NCBI RefSeq assembly: GCF_000819445.1
Contig: NZ_CP005286.1
Coordinates: 1,302,001-1,366,000 of the forward strand
Direction of reading: 5' to 3'
From: Corynebacterium humireducens NBRC 106098 = DSM 45392
GTDB taxonomy: Bacteria; Actinomycetota; Actinomycetes; Mycobacteriales; Mycobacteriaceae
DNA: 64,000 nt
Positions 47,296-62,146 of the stretch are shown in pieces; position 1 is the first letter of the stretch; each line of letters opens with the position of its first letter. A model generated the notes under the pieces. The model was not told the DNA's origin. It made no database searches and saw only the letters and a list, made by a program, of their open reading frames with translations. The translations under genes were made by a program, and so were the position numbers.

Positions 47296-47847
47296 CTACG
47301 GGGCCGGACGTGCGGACTGTTCCCGGATCTGGTCGTAGCAGGCGAGGAAGTAGGCGACGTTGGCGGGGCTGAACTCCTTCGTCGGTTCGCGGGAGAAGAA
47401 GGTGCTGACCGGGCCCCTGTCGCGGTCCGGGTGGCGTGTCACCATGGCGAGCCGGTTCCAGCAGAAGTCCCCGGGGGAGTCCCCGTACCATTCCTGCGCC
47501 GCCTGCCGCCCCTGTTCGATGGCGGGGCCGGCGTTGATGAAGGTGTAGAGGGCCAGCGCGATGACGGCCGCCGGCACGAGGAGAAGTGGCCGCACCAGTC
47601 GGAAGGGGCGCGGGCCTGGGCGGGCGGCGGGTGTCGGGACCGTGGAGGCGTCGTAACGGTGCACACTGCCCCGCCCGTCGAGGGGTCGGGCGCTCATCTC
47701 TGTGAGGGCACTGCCGGGGACGCCGTGGCGGATGAGTGCCGCGCGGAGGGTGGCGGGGGAGGGGTCCTCGTCGAAACGCAGGACGAGGGAGCCCTGCTGG
47801 AACTGGGTGGTGCGGTATTCGACTATGTAGTCGCGTCCGGCGTTCAT
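47296..47847 (-). CDS. Hypothetical membrane protein
   Basis: The 183 residues have one clear membrane helix (about 87-105, LLLVPAAVIALALYTFI). An N-terminal cytoplasmic part of about 80 residues precedes it, and an outer part with two Cys (FCWNRL, LACYDQ) follows. No recognised domain was seen. It is divergent from the ABC-F gene. Confidence 0.7.
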   Translation of the reverse strand: MNAGRDYIVEYRTTQFQQGSLVLRFDEDPSPATLRAALIRHGVPGSALTEMSARPLDGRGSVHRYDASTVPTPAARPGPRPFRLVRPLLLVPAAVIALALYTFINAGPAIEQGRQAAQEWYGDSPGDFCWNRLAMVTRHPDRDRGPVSTFFSREPTKEFSPANVAYFLACYDQIREQSARPAP

Positions 47848-47853
47848 GGCCCC

Positions 47854-47859
47854 AGCTTA
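47854..47859 (-). promoter_or_regulatory. -10 hexamer of the hypothetical membrane protein gene
   Basis: TAAGCT on the minus strand, 6 nt before the ATG at 47847. Confidence 0.5.
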
Positions 47860-47889
47860 GGGGCCATTAGGTATATCGGGGCAGGTTGG

Positions 47890-47895
47890 TAGGAT
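47890..47895 (+). promoter_or_regulatory. -10 hexamer of the ABC-F gene
   Basis: TAGGAT ends 8 nt before the GTG at 47904. Confidence 0.5.
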
Positions 47896-47903
47896 GGCCC
47901 CTT

Positions 47904-49535
<1,632 letters not shown>

Positions 49536-49544
49536 CCTGGCGCC

Positions 49545-49802
49545 ATGTTCGGTAAATCGACAAACAAGGAACGTATCGAAGAACTGACCCGGCGTGTCGC
49601 CTCCCTGGAGCAGACGGTGGCGACCCTGTGCAGGCAGGCGGGGATCCCGCAGCCGCCGCCCCTGGGCGTGGAGCCCTCCGACCACGTCCGTACCCTCGCC
49701 GCGGAAGGCAAAGCGACCCACGCGATCAAGGCCCTGCGTGAGGAGACCGGCCTGGGGCTACGGGCGGCCAAGGAGATCGTGGACCGACTGCCGCAGCGCT
49801 GA
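49545..49802 (+). CDS. Small protein with ribosomal L7/L12 C-terminal-like domain
   Basis: The 85 residues begin with a short coiled-coil (ERIEELTRRVASLEQTVATL) and end with an L7/L12-like segment (KATHAIKALREETGLGLRAA, then KEIVDRLPQ), matching the conserved C-terminal lobe of the stalk protein. Such proteins are common in actinobacteria and have no known function. Its position after an ABC-F ATPase suggests a translation link, which is inference. Confidence 0.85.
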   Translation: MFGKSTNKERIEELTRRVASLEQTVATLCRQAGIPQPPPLGVEPSDHVRTLAAEGKATHAIKALREETGLGLRAAKEIVDRLPQR

Positions 49803-49803
49803 C

Positions 49804-50544
49804 CTACCGTGCGTAGCGGGTGGCGAAGTTCCGCAGGATCCGGTCGTCGCGGGTGAGGTCGACGCCGCGGGTGCCGGCGAGGATCTCCGCCAGCTCGTGG
49901 GGCTCGTAGTAGCCGGCGTTGGCGTAGATGCGCAGGCGCTGCTCGAACTGGGCTGGCGCCAGCTCGGGGTGGAACTGGGTGGCGTAGACGTTGTCCTGCA
50001 CGCGGAACATCTGGGTGGGGCAGTCCTGGCCGGTGGCCAGCAGGGTGGCGACGTCGGGAAGCACCGTGATGGCCTCCTTGTGGCCGACCATGGTGTTGAA
50101 CGACTCCGGCACGCCCTCCAGCAGCGGGTCCTCGCGGACTACGCTCACCTCGATGACGCGGGGTTTCTCGCTGTAGGTGCCGTCGATACGCGCGCCGATG
50201 GCGGTGCCCACGGTGCCGACGCCGTAGCACGCGCCGAAGAGGGGGTAGTCGCGGTCGAGGACCTCGTCCATCATGAGGGCCAGGTCCGCCTCGACGCGCT
50301 GCTGCAGCGGGGACTTCACGGCGTCGGAGGAGTTGAAGGGGCTGCCGCCGAGGATGATGCCGGAGAAGTCACGCAGGTCGAGGCGTCCCAGGGGGCGTTC
50401 CTCGAGGCGGATCTGGACGATGCCGTCCCGGCCGAGTCCCATCTTCTCCCGGAAGCTGACCACTTCTGCGGCGGCCGCCTCGTTCTCCGGTCGGGTGCTC
50501 AGGAGCACGAAGGGTTTGCGGGGGTGGATGGTCGGTCCGGACAT
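49804..50544 (-). CDS. Class I glutamine amidotransferase-like protein
   Basis: The 246 residues resemble the GATase domain of GMP synthase. The nucleophile elbow is FGACYGVG (Cys followed by Tyr-Gly) and the His-Glu pair is in TQFHPELAP. There is no synthase domain, so the acceptor is unknown. A paralogue at 54747-55472 has a changed triad. It is convergent with the L7/L12-like gene; the stops are about 1 base apart. Confidence 0.85.
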   Translation of the reverse strand: MSGPTIHPRKPFVLLSTRPENEAAAAEVVSFREKMGLGRDGIVQIRLEERPLGRLDLRDFSGIILGGSPFNSSDAVKSPLQQRVEADLALMMDEVLDRDYPLFGACYGVGTVGTAIGARIDGTYSEKPRVIEVSVVREDPLLEGVPESFNTMVGHKEAITVLPDVATLLATGQDCPTQMFRVQDNVYATQFHPELAPAQFEQRLRIYANAGYYEPHELAEILAGTRGVDLTRDDRILRNFATRYAR

Positions 50545-50551
50545 ACCAAGT

Positions 50552-50557
50552 AGTCTA
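50552..50557 (-). promoter_or_regulatory. -10 hexamer of the first GATase gene
   Basis: TAGACT on the minus strand, 7 nt before the ATG at 50544. Confidence 0.6.
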
Positions 50558-50578
50558 GTCAGCTTGCCGCCGCAGTCC

Positions 50579-53236
<2,658 letters not shown>

Positions 53237-53244
53237 ATTCCGCC

Positions 53245-53250
53245 ACTGTA
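53245..53250 (-). promoter_or_regulatory. -10 hexamer of the P-type ATPase gene
   Basis: TACAGT on the minus strand, 8 nt before the GTG at 53236. Confidence 0.5.
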
Positions 53251-53266
53251 CCCGCGGGAACGTCGC

Positions 53267-53272
53267 TAAGCT
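53267..53272 (+). promoter_or_regulatory. -10 hexamer of the small membrane protein gene
   Basis: TAAGCT ends 6 nt before the ATG at 53279 and is 16 bp from the divergent ATPase -10. Confidence 0.5.
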
Positions 53273-53278
53273 GGTGAC

Positions 53279-53518
53279 ATGACAAGCAGGAACCCGTCCC
53301 TCGCCCAGATCCGCAATGAGTTCAACGACCTGTCCACCGCCGCCCGCGTGAGCATCATCGCCGCCGTGGTGCTCGAGCTCGCCGGGAAGATCGCCTCCTG
53401 GGTGGACCTGTCCCGGCGTCCGGCGGGGTCCGTCCGCGGCCCGAAGTGGGTGTGGGCGCTGGCCCAGCTCATCAACGGCGTCGGCCCCGCCGCCTACTGG
53501 GCCTTCGGCCGCAGGTGA
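53279..53518 (+). CDS. Small membrane-associated protein
   Basis: The 79 residues contain one hydrophobic segment (ARVSIIAAVVLELAGKIA) and a C-terminal aromatic stretch (VWALAQLINGVGPAAYWAFG) similar to the short PLDc_N-like membrane domain found in many actinobacterial small proteins. Function is unknown. The stop overlaps the DUF1990 start (GTGA), and the pair shares a promoter. Confidence 0.75.
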   Translation: MTSRNPSLAQIRNEFNDLSTAARVSIIAAVVLELAGKIASWVDLSRRPAGSVRGPKWVWALAQLINGVGPAAYWAFGRR

Positions 53519-54018
53519 TCACCCGGGGTCGCCTGTCCTACCCGCCGTACCTGCAGCTGGCGACACTGAAGCTGGCGAAGGGGAGGTCACCCGCGGAGAT
53601 CGGGCTGCGCCGCTGGACGGTCACCGACCATTCCGCGGTGCTCGGCCACGGCGAGGAGGTCTTCGCCGCGGCGAGCGAGCGACTGCTCACCTGGCGGGCG
53701 CACGCCCATGCGCGGGTCCGGGCGGAGAGGCTGGGCAACCTCGTCCGTCTGCACTTCGGCCCGACGACGTCCTCGTGCCTCATCCTGCGGGAGGAGAGGA
53801 CCGCCACCCGCACCACCCTCGTGTACGGCACCCTGCCCGTCCACGTGGAGTCGGGGGAGGAGGCCTTCCTCATCGAGCTCGCCCCGGACGGGACGGTCAC
53901 GGGCAGGGTCATCGCCTTCTCCCGGCACGCCTGGTGGCTGGCGAAACTGGGCGGTCCGGTGGCCCGGGCCGTGCAACGCTGGGCGAATCGCCGCTACGTG
54001 GCGGGCATGCGTCCCTGA
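53515..54018 (+). CDS. DUF1990 family protein
   Basis: The 167 residues match DUF1990: LRRWTVTDHSAVLGHGEEVF in the N-terminal third, then a beta-rich core (LVYGTLPVHVESGEEAFLIE) and the tail VIAFSRHAWWLAKLGGPVAR. The family has no established function. The GTG at 53515 is chosen because of the 4-base overlap with the preceding gene. Confidence 0.82.
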   Translation: MITRGRLSYPPYLQLATLKLAKGRSPAEIGLRRWTVTDHSAVLGHGEEVFAAASERLLTWRAHAHARVRAERLGNLVRLHFGPTTSSCLILREERTATRTTLVYGTLPVHVESGEEAFLIELAPDGTVTGRVIAFSRHAWWLAKLGGPVARAVQRWANRRYVAGMRP

Positions 54019-54027
54019 GAGTTTCCG

Positions 54028-54033
54028 TAGGGT
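54028..54033 (+). promoter_or_regulatory. -10 hexamer of the epimerase-like gene
   Basis: TAGGGT ends 6 nt before the ATG at 54040. Confidence 0.5.
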
Positions 54034-54039
54034 GGTGGC

Positions 54040-54750
54040 ATGACTGACTCACACAGCACCACCCCGAAGAAGGTTCTCGTCATCGGCGGCCACGGCAAGG
54101 TCGGCCAGCTGACCACCAGCCGCCTCATCGCGGCGGGCATGGACGTGACGTCACTGATCAGGAACCCCGACCAGGCCCCCGACATTGAGGCGCTGGGCGC
54201 GACCCCCTTCATCCGTGACCTCACCGCACTGGGGGTGGAGGACTGGGCGGCGCAGCTCCGCGACTACGACGTGACGATCTGGACCGCCGGCAACGCCGGC
54301 AAGGACGGGGCGAGCGCCACCTACGCCATCGACCGCGACGGCGCGCTGGCCTGCATCGACGCCCTCGAGCAGCTGCGTGCCGAGGGGCTCACCCCGCCGC
54401 GGCTGCTCATGGTCTCCTACCTGGGTTCCCTCGATCACGGCGTCGACCCGGAGGACTCCTTCTACCCCTGCGCCGACTCCAAGGAGGCCGTCGACCGGCG
54501 TCTGCTGGGATCCGACCTCGAGTTCCTCATCCTCGCCCCCGCGCGTCTGACGCTGGAGCCGGCGGGTGGACTGGAGGTCGTCGACAACGTCCGTCCGCAG
54601 GACGGGCAGCTGACCACCTCGCGGGAGCTCGTCGCGAAGGTGCTCGTCGAGATGGCCACCCGCGAGACCCTCCCGGAGCGGCAGATCCTGCCCTTCGTGG
54701 ACGCGGACGGCGGCGGCAACGCCGGGGAGGCCGCGATCAGCCGCCTCTAG
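54040..54750 (+). CDS. NAD(P)-binding epimerase-like protein (atypical SDR)
   Basis: The 236 residues start with a Rossmann motif (KKVLVIGGHGKVGQLTTSRL) and belong to the NmrA/SDR_a5 type (VTIWTAGNAGKDGASATYAI, LLMVSYLGSLDHG). They lack the Tyr-x-x-x-Lys catalytic pair, so this may be a redox sensor or epimerase-like protein. The stop overlaps the convergent GATase gene by 4 bases. Confidence 0.83.
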   Translation: MTDSHSTTPKKVLVIGGHGKVGQLTTSRLIAAGMDVTSLIRNPDQAPDIEALGATPFIRDLTALGVEDWAAQLRDYDVTIWTAGNAGKDGASATYAIDRDGALACIDALEQLRAEGLTPPRLLMVSYLGSLDHGVDPEDSFYPCADSKEAVDRRLLGSDLEFLILAPARLTLEPAGGLEVVDNVRPQDGQLTTSRELVAKVLVEMATRETLPERQILPFVDADGGGNAGEAAISRL

Positions 54751-55472
54751 GCGCGACGGCAGTGGTCGATGAAATTCTCCAGGAGCTTGTTCGACCACGT
54801 CGTGTCGATCGACGGCAGTGACGCGAGGATCGTCTCGTAGTCCTCGGGGGAGAAGTAGCCGTAGTCGTAGTAGAAGTCCATGCGGGCGTGCATGGCCACG
54901 GCGTCCATGTCGGCGTGGAACTGCGTCGCCCACACGCGGTCGCCGACGCGGATGAACTGGACGGGGCACGTCGGGCCGGTGGCCAGGACGGTGACGCCGT
55001 CACCGAGCTTCTCGACGTTCTCCGTGTGGCCCGTCAACGAGGTGAAGGAATCCGGCAGCCCCACGCACAGGGGGTCCTCCCAGCCGGCCTCGGTGAGTTC
55101 CACCACCGTCAGCCCCGAGGGCTCGGCGTGGGAGTGCCCGATCTCGCCGCCGTACTCGTGGACCAGCCAGCTGTTGCCGTAGCAGACGAGGAAGACCGGC
55201 AGCCCGGACCCGCAGATACGCTGCAGCTCCGCGTGGACCTGCAGCTGCCAGTCGTCCCAGTGCTCGTTGGTGATGTTGAGGGAGCAGCCGCCGACGAGAA
55301 TTCCGTCGTAGCCGCTGAGGTCCCCCGCGGAATCCTCCGCGGTGCCGATGTTGACGTGCGTGAGGTTCTCGGGGTCGAGGCGGCTGGCCAGCAGGAAGTC
55401 CCGCTCCTCCGCAGAGGCGATCTGCGAGGCGAGTTCACCTGAGCGGAGAGAGACGAGAAGGATCTTCGGCAT
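54747..55472 (-). CDS. Class I glutamine amidotransferase-like protein with altered triad
   Basis: The 241 residues resemble the GATase at 49804-50544. The nucleophile elbow is LVCYGNSW, and the expected His-Pro-Glu reads TQFHADMD, with Asp replacing the catalytic Glu. It may have weak activity or act as a non-catalytic homologue. It sits directly after acnR, as in C. glutamicum from memory. The ATG at 55472 follows TAGGCT by 8 nt. Confidence 0.83.
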   Translation of the reverse strand: MPKILLVSLRSGELASQIASAEERDFLLASRLDPENLTHVNIGTAEDSAGDLSGYDGILVGGCSLNITNEHWDDWQLQVHAELQRICGSGLPVFLVCYGNSWLVHEYGGEIGHSHAEPSGLTVVELTEAGWEDPLCVGLPDSFTSLTGHTENVEKLGDGVTVLATGPTCPVQFIRVGDRVWATQFHADMDAVAMHARMDFYYDYGYFSPEDYETILASLPSIDTTWSNKLLENFIDHCRRA

Positions 55473-55480
55473 AGGAAACA

Positions 55481-55486
55481 AGCCTA
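55481..55486 (-). promoter_or_regulatory. -10 hexamer of the second GATase gene
   Basis: TAGGCT on the minus strand, 8 nt before the ATG at 55472; it overlaps the acnR stop region. Confidence 0.5.
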
Positions 55487-56050
55487 TACGGTCCGGCGGA
55501 CGGACCCCTCGACCAGGTCGAGGACCTCCTCGAGACCCTCGGTGGACCCCCCGGAGGCGAGCCTGGTGATCAGTCCGTCGAGGACCGTCTCCAGGTAGGT
55601 GTGGAGGACCTCCGGGGTGACGTCGGTACGCATGCGGCCGTCGGCGCCGAGGCGGGCGAGCCTCTCACGCACCGCCTGGTCCAGCACCTCCTGGTGCAGG
55701 TGCCAGCGGCTGCGGAACACCGGGTCGGTGCGCAGCATCTTCGTGATCTCCAGGCGGGTGGCCAGCCAGTCGTGGCGCTCGGGGTGGTCGAGGATGTCAC
55801 GCATCACCTCGACGAGCCCCTCCCGGGCGACGAGGCTCGCCTGCCGGGCCGCGTCCTCCCGGGCCAGTGCCAGGAAGAGGTTCTCCTTGTCACCGAAGTG
55901 GTGGAAGATCGCACCCCGCGACTTGCCCGTGGCCTCCTCGAGGCGGCGCACCGTGGCGCCCTCGTAGCCGTACTCGGCGAAGCAACGCCGCGCGCCTTCG
56001 AGGATCTCGGTCTGACGACGCGTCAACTCGGTGTCGCTGACCACGGGCAT
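55484..56050 (-). CDS. acnR: TetR-type repressor of aconitase AcnR
   Basis: The 188 residues start with a TetR helix-turn-helix (GARRCFAEYGYEGATVRRLE, then EATGKSRGAIFHHFGDKENL). The rest is an effector and dimer domain. Its position directly downstream of acn and its sequence match AcnR, which represses acn in C. glutamicum and responds to citrate plus magnesium. A matching operator lies in the acn promoter. The gap to acn holds a long hairpin. Confidence 0.92.
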   Translation of the reverse strand: MPVVSDTELTRRQTEILEGARRCFAEYGYEGATVRRLEEATGKSRGAIFHHFGDKENLFLALAREDAARQASLVAREGLVEVMRDILDHPERHDWLATRLEITKMLRTDPVFRSRWHLHQEVLDQAVRERLARLGADGRMRTDVTPEVLHTYLETVLDGLITRLASGGSTEGLEEVLDLVEGSVRRTV

Positions 56051-56085
56051 GAGGGGACTCCTGTCGGGGGAATAGGGAAAAAGGG

Positions 56086-56144
56086 GAGAGGGGGCTGCTC
56101 TCCCCGGTGGCGTGACGCCTTAGCCGGGGATGCAGCCCCCTCTC
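56086..56144. terminator. Long interrupted hairpin between acn and acnR
   Basis: GAGAGGGGGCTGC (56086-56098) pairs with GCAGCCCCCTCTC (56132-56144), and an inner stem TCCCCGG/CCGGGGA lies within. There is no long T-run on the minus strand. It may attenuate read-through from acn into acnR or stabilise the acn mRNA end. Confidence 0.7.
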
Positions 56145-56176
56145 AGAGGCAGTTCACACTGCGGGAGGATGCTCGC

Positions 56177-58966
<2,790 letters not shown>

Positions 58967-59090
58967 TTCCTCTTCATTGAACTGGAATGTTCGTTACCCG
59001 CACCCGTCTACCCCGGTCAAGGTAGGCGTGCACCGGCAGAACGCGGTGGTACGTCCCCAAGTGTAGGGATTCGGACCAACGACCGCTGCA

Positions 59091-59096
59091 ATTCTA
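59091..59096 (-). promoter_or_regulatory. -10 hexamer of acn
   Basis: TAGAAT on the minus strand, giving a leader of about 118 nt to the acn ATG at 58966. Confidence 0.55.
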
Positions 59097-59097
59097 A

Positions 59098-59113
59098 CAG
59101 TACGAGCGTCTTG
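59098..59113 (-). promoter_or_regulatory. AcnR-type operator in the acn promoter
   Basis: On the minus strand CAAGACGCTCGTACTG matches the published palindrome CAGNACNNNCGTACTG at every defined position except the third. It lies 1 bp upstream of the acn -10, so bound AcnR would hide the promoter. Confidence 0.8.
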
Positions 59114-59222
59114 TTTGTGGCTTTTCGCTGTGTGTCCGGCGCGTCGCCACCCCCGCCACACCCGCGGAGGATAGAAATAGCGGTGTCCGCACGCCGCCCC
59201 ATGCGAAAGAAGCCGCACCACG

Positions 59223-59729
59223 ATGATTCCCGCCGGCATCGACACCGATGACCTCGCCCGCCAGATCGGGGAGGACGCCGTCGCCTTCGGCGGGAAGGTC
59301 CCGGCTGAGCGGATCGCGGAGCTGGAGCCCGGGCTTATCGACGCCGTCGGCCACGCCGACGCGACCGGCTTCGGCTCGCTGGGCGTCGTCATCCTGGGGG
59401 AGACCCCGCCCCACACGCCGGATCTGCGCGACGTGGCGCAGGACGTCCTGCTGGCCACCGACGTGGACACGGTCATCGTCCGGGCGCCGGAGTCGGGGGC
59501 GATCGTCAGCGACGTGCACACCCGGGCCGACATCGAAACCGCGCAGTGGCCTTTCCTGGGCGATCCCGACGTGGTCGGGGGAGTGTTCGGGTTCATCGAC
59601 GACGTGAACGGCTCCTCCGTGGACTGGGTCTCCGCCGTCGCCCTCATCGTCATCGCCCTGGCGGCGGTGGTGGTGTTCACGGTGCTGGGCGCGCGGCGAC
59701 GTGCAGGCTGGTCAAGCCCCCAGGCCTGA
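59223..59729 (+). CDS. Rv1476-like membrane protein
   Basis: The 168 residues have a cytoplasmic or outer domain (about 1-130) rich in Asp and Val, and one C-terminal membrane helix (VSAVALIVIALAAVVVFTVL) with a basic end. The match is to the conserved actinobacterial family of Mycobacterium Rv1476, found beside acn and the RipA/RipB genes. Here too it lies between acn and the NlpC/P60 hydrolase. Function is unproven; a role in envelope remodelling is suggested by context. Confidence 0.85.
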   Translation: MIPAGIDTDDLARQIGEDAVAFGGKVPAERIAELEPGLIDAVGHADATGFGSLGVVILGETPPHTPDLRDVAQDVLLATDVDTVIVRAPESGAIVSDVHTRADIETAQWPFLGDPDVVGGVFGFIDDVNGSSVDWVSAVALIVIALAAVVVFTVLGARRRAGWSSPQA

Positions 59730-59808
59730 CCCCCCATTTCAGTGCCACGGAAACTGATGCAGAATCGTTATTCTTTTCCAGGGTAAGCGCCTCGGGAAAC
59801 TCTAAAAA

Positions 59809-59824
59809 TGTGATGAACATCACA
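59809..59824. promoter_or_regulatory. GlxR/CRP-type binding site
   Basis: TGTGATGAACATCACA has both perfect half-sites, TGTGA-N6-TCACA, of the GlxR/CRP consensus. GlxR controls several cell-wall hydrolase and rpf genes in C. glutamicum. Confidence 0.8.
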
Positions 59825-59989
59825 TGATTGTTACCATTCCGTCATTCTGCAGGTCACGCCCCACACGGTGGTCATGTGGCGAGCCTTTACTCGTGGTAAC
59901 GATGATAAACATTGGGTCACGAAGCCCTGGAGTGTTCTATGGTGCCGTTATCGGCTCATGGGTCGATGGACACCTCCAACAGAATCAGC

Positions 59990-60130
59990 TGTCGCGACCG
60001 GGACGGTCGTCAACGTCATCGCACGGGCATGTGGGGAAGCACGCCAAGCGCGGAGAGGCACTGAATCGATGCTGCGGGGTCTGGATACCCGTGTGCCCTG
60101 ACCGATGATCAATCGATTCGGCACCCTCAC
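59990..60130 (+). ncRNA. Candidate c-di-AMP (ydaO-type) riboswitch
   Basis: The segment holds GTGGGGAAGCAC, then GGCACTGAATCG and GGATACCCG near CCCTGACCGA, which weakly resemble the GGGGA, TGAATC and CCCGA-CCCG-TCAG blocks of ydaO elements. In actinobacteria this class precedes NlpC/P60 and Rpf hydrolase genes, as here. The match is partial and was made by eye. Confidence 0.35.
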
Positions 60131-60175
60131 AGTCAAGGGTCACACCTTGATGGTGTGGGTACGTGAGGAGTACAC

Positions 60176-62095
60176 GTGGCCCCGACCACTCTCGTTCACG
60201 CACGCCTGCGTTCGGTGTTCGCCACCGCGCTGTGCGCTGCGTCCCTGACGGCCTTCACCCCGGCCGTCTCCCACGCGACACCAGCCTCCCCGGCGACCGC
60301 GGAGTCCGCCGCCGAGCTGGTCAACGACGTCACCCGGACCCAGGCAGAGATGGACCGGCTGGCCCTCGAGATCGGCGGACTGCACGAGGAGGTCAACAAG
60401 GCGCTCGTCGACCTGCACGACGCCCAGGCCACCGCGGAACAGGCCCGCCAGGCCGTCGTCGTGGCGCGTGCCCAGCTGACGGAGACGCAGGAGCGGATCG
60501 AGGAGGCCCAGGCCCGTCTCGACGAGATCTCCCGTGCCGCCTACCGCCGCACGGCCACCCCCGCCGCCGTGGCCACCCTCGCCGGCGAGGAGGCCTCCGA
60601 GCGCTCCCTCGACCGCCAGACCTACCTGCGCACCACCGCGGAGAAGCAGCGCGCCGCCGTCGAGGAGCTCGACCAGCTGCGCACGGAGCAGGCCAACCGC
60701 GAGTCGGAGCTGCGCCAGCTGCGCAACCTCGCCGAGGAGCGGGAGGCCCGCGCCCTGGCCCGCGAGGCCGAGGCCCGCACCGCCATCGAGGTGAACAACT
60801 CCCGCATCGGCGAGCTCACCGTCGAGCGCGACCGCCTCGCCGCCGAGCGTGACGCTGCGCAGGAGCAGCTCGACGCCGCCCGCAACGAGATCGCCGCCGG
60901 CAACGCCGCCCAGCAGGACGCCCAGGAGTACCGCGAGGCCGACGCCGTCCGCCGGGCCGCCGAGGACGAGGCGGCCGTCGACACGCAGGCCGCGGACGAG
61001 GCCCGTCGCGTCGTCGAGGAGGAGACCGCCGCCGCCGAAGAGGCCCGCGTTGCGGCAGAGGAGGCGGCCCGGGCCGCCGCCGAGGCCGAGGAGCGCGAGC
61101 AGGAGGTCGTCCGCGCCGCCGAGCAGGCTGCCGCGGAGGCCCGTGAGGCCGCCGCCCAGGCTGAGGCGGAGGAGGCCGCACGGGAGGCGCAGGAGCGGAT
61201 CGACCGCGAGCGTCGGGAAGCGGAGCAGGCTGCGGAGGCCGCCCGCGAGGCGGCACGTCAGGCTGAGGCTGAGGCGGCGGCACGTCGGGAAGCACAGGAG
61301 CGCGCCGAGCAGGAGGCGGCCGAGCGGGCCGCCCGCGAGGCGGAGGCACAGGCCTTCCGGGACGCCGCCACGGCCGCAGCTGTCGCGGCCGCCGCGGCGG
61401 TCATCGCGGCGGCGCAGGCCGACCACATCTCCCTCGAGAACCCGTACCCGTCCGTCGCGGACGAGGACGCGGCGCCGACCCCCATCGCGCCGATCCAGAA
61501 CCCCACGGGCACCGTGACCGAGGAGCCGGCGGCCGAGACGCCGTCCAGCGTCGGCTCCGCCACGGACTCCACCGACGCCGAGGCCGACAGCTCCCTGTCG
61601 ACCGGCCCGGTCCTGGACACCCTCCAGGAGATCAGCGAGCAGGCGGCGGCGGAGATCGCCCCGATCGGTGACCGTGCCGCGCAGATCGAGGCGGTCATCG
61701 CCCGCGCCGAGTCCCAGCTGGGCGTGCCCTACGCCTGGGGTGGCGGCAACGCCTCCGGCCCGACCCGCGGCATCCGCGACGGCGGCATCGCGGACTCCTT
61801 CGGTGACTTCAACAAGATCGGCTTCGACTGCTCCGGCCTGGTGCTCTACGCCTTCGCCGGCGTCGGCATCGCCCTGCCGCACTACACCGGCTACCAGTAC
61901 AACCACGGCACCAAGATCGACCCGAGCCAGATGCAGCGCGGCGACCTCATCTTCTACGGTCCCTCCGGCAACCACCACGTGGCCATCTACCTCGGTGACG
62001 GCATGATGCTCGAGGCCCCGAACTCCGGGTCCACCGTGCAGAAGGCCCCGGTCCGCTGGTCCGGCATGTCCCCGTACGCGGTGCGGCTGATCTAG
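60176..62095 (+). CDS. Secreted NlpC/P60 peptidoglycan hydrolase, RipA-like
   Basis: The 639 residues start at a GTG with a signal peptide (ATALCAASLTAFTPAVSHAT). Residues about 40-230 form a coiled coil. Residues about 230-430 are a long Ala/Glu/Arg heptad stretch (EAARQAEAEAAARREAQERA and repeats). A linker leads to a C-terminal NlpC/P60 domain (about 515-639) with Cys in FDCSGLVLYAFAG and His in NHHVAIYLGDG. It cleaves peptide cross-bridges during cell separation. The coil probably holds the enzyme inactive or binds a partner. Length exceeds Mycobacterium RipA (472 residues). Confidence 0.92.
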   Translation: MAPTTLVHARLRSVFATALCAASLTAFTPAVSHATPASPATAESAAELVNDVTRTQAEMDRLALEIGGLHEEVNKALVDLHDAQATAEQARQAVVVARAQLTETQERIEEAQARLDEISRAAYRRTATPAAVATLAGEEASERSLDRQTYLRTTAEKQRAAVEELDQLRTEQANRESELRQLRNLAEEREARALAREAEARTAIEVNNSRIGELTVERDRLAAERDAAQEQLDAARNEIAAGNAAQQDAQEYREADAVRRAAEDEAAVDTQAADEARRVVEEETAAAEEARVAAEEAARAAAEAEEREQEVVRAAEQAAAEAREAAAQAEAEEAAREAQERIDRERREAEQAAEAAREAARQAEAEAAARREAQERAEQEAAERAAREAEAQAFRDAATAAAVAAAAAVIAAAQADHISLENPYPSVADEDAAPTPIAPIQNPTGTVTEEPAAETPSSVGSATDSTDAEADSSLSTGPVLDTLQEISEQAAAEIAPIGDRAAQIEAVIARAESQLGVPYAWGGGNASGPTRGIRDGGIADSFGDFNKIGFDCSGLVLYAFAGVGIALPHYTGYQYNHGTKIDPSQMQRGDLIFYGPSGNHHVAIYLGDGMMLEAPNSGSTVQKAPVRWSGMSPYAVRLI

Positions 62096-62133
62096 TTCGC
62101 GGCCAGTCGTCCGGCCGTCAACCGAAGGGTTGA

Positions 62134-62139
62134 TAGGCT
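62134..62139 (+). promoter_or_regulatory. -10 hexamer of hemH
   Basis: TAGGCT ends 7 nt before the ATG at 62147. Confidence 0.6.
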
Positions 62140-62146
62140 CAGGCAC

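Larger units (their letters stand above)
59730..60175 (+). promoter_or_regulatory. 446-bp regulatory leader of the RipA-like gene
   Basis: No gene is supported here. The first part is AT-richer and holds a GlxR/CRP-type site (59809-59824). The second half (about 59960-60130) contains several GC-rich inverted repeats and motifs recalling a c-di-AMP riboswitch. A stem CACACC-TTGAT-GGTGTG (about 60141-60157) and the ribosome-binding site GAGGAG come just before the GTG at 60176. Confidence 0.6.

Noticed and set aside
60940..61400. Possible CRISPR or tandem-repeat array
   Set aside because: The repetition is codon-level low complexity inside the coiled coil, with no regular spacer-repeat unit.
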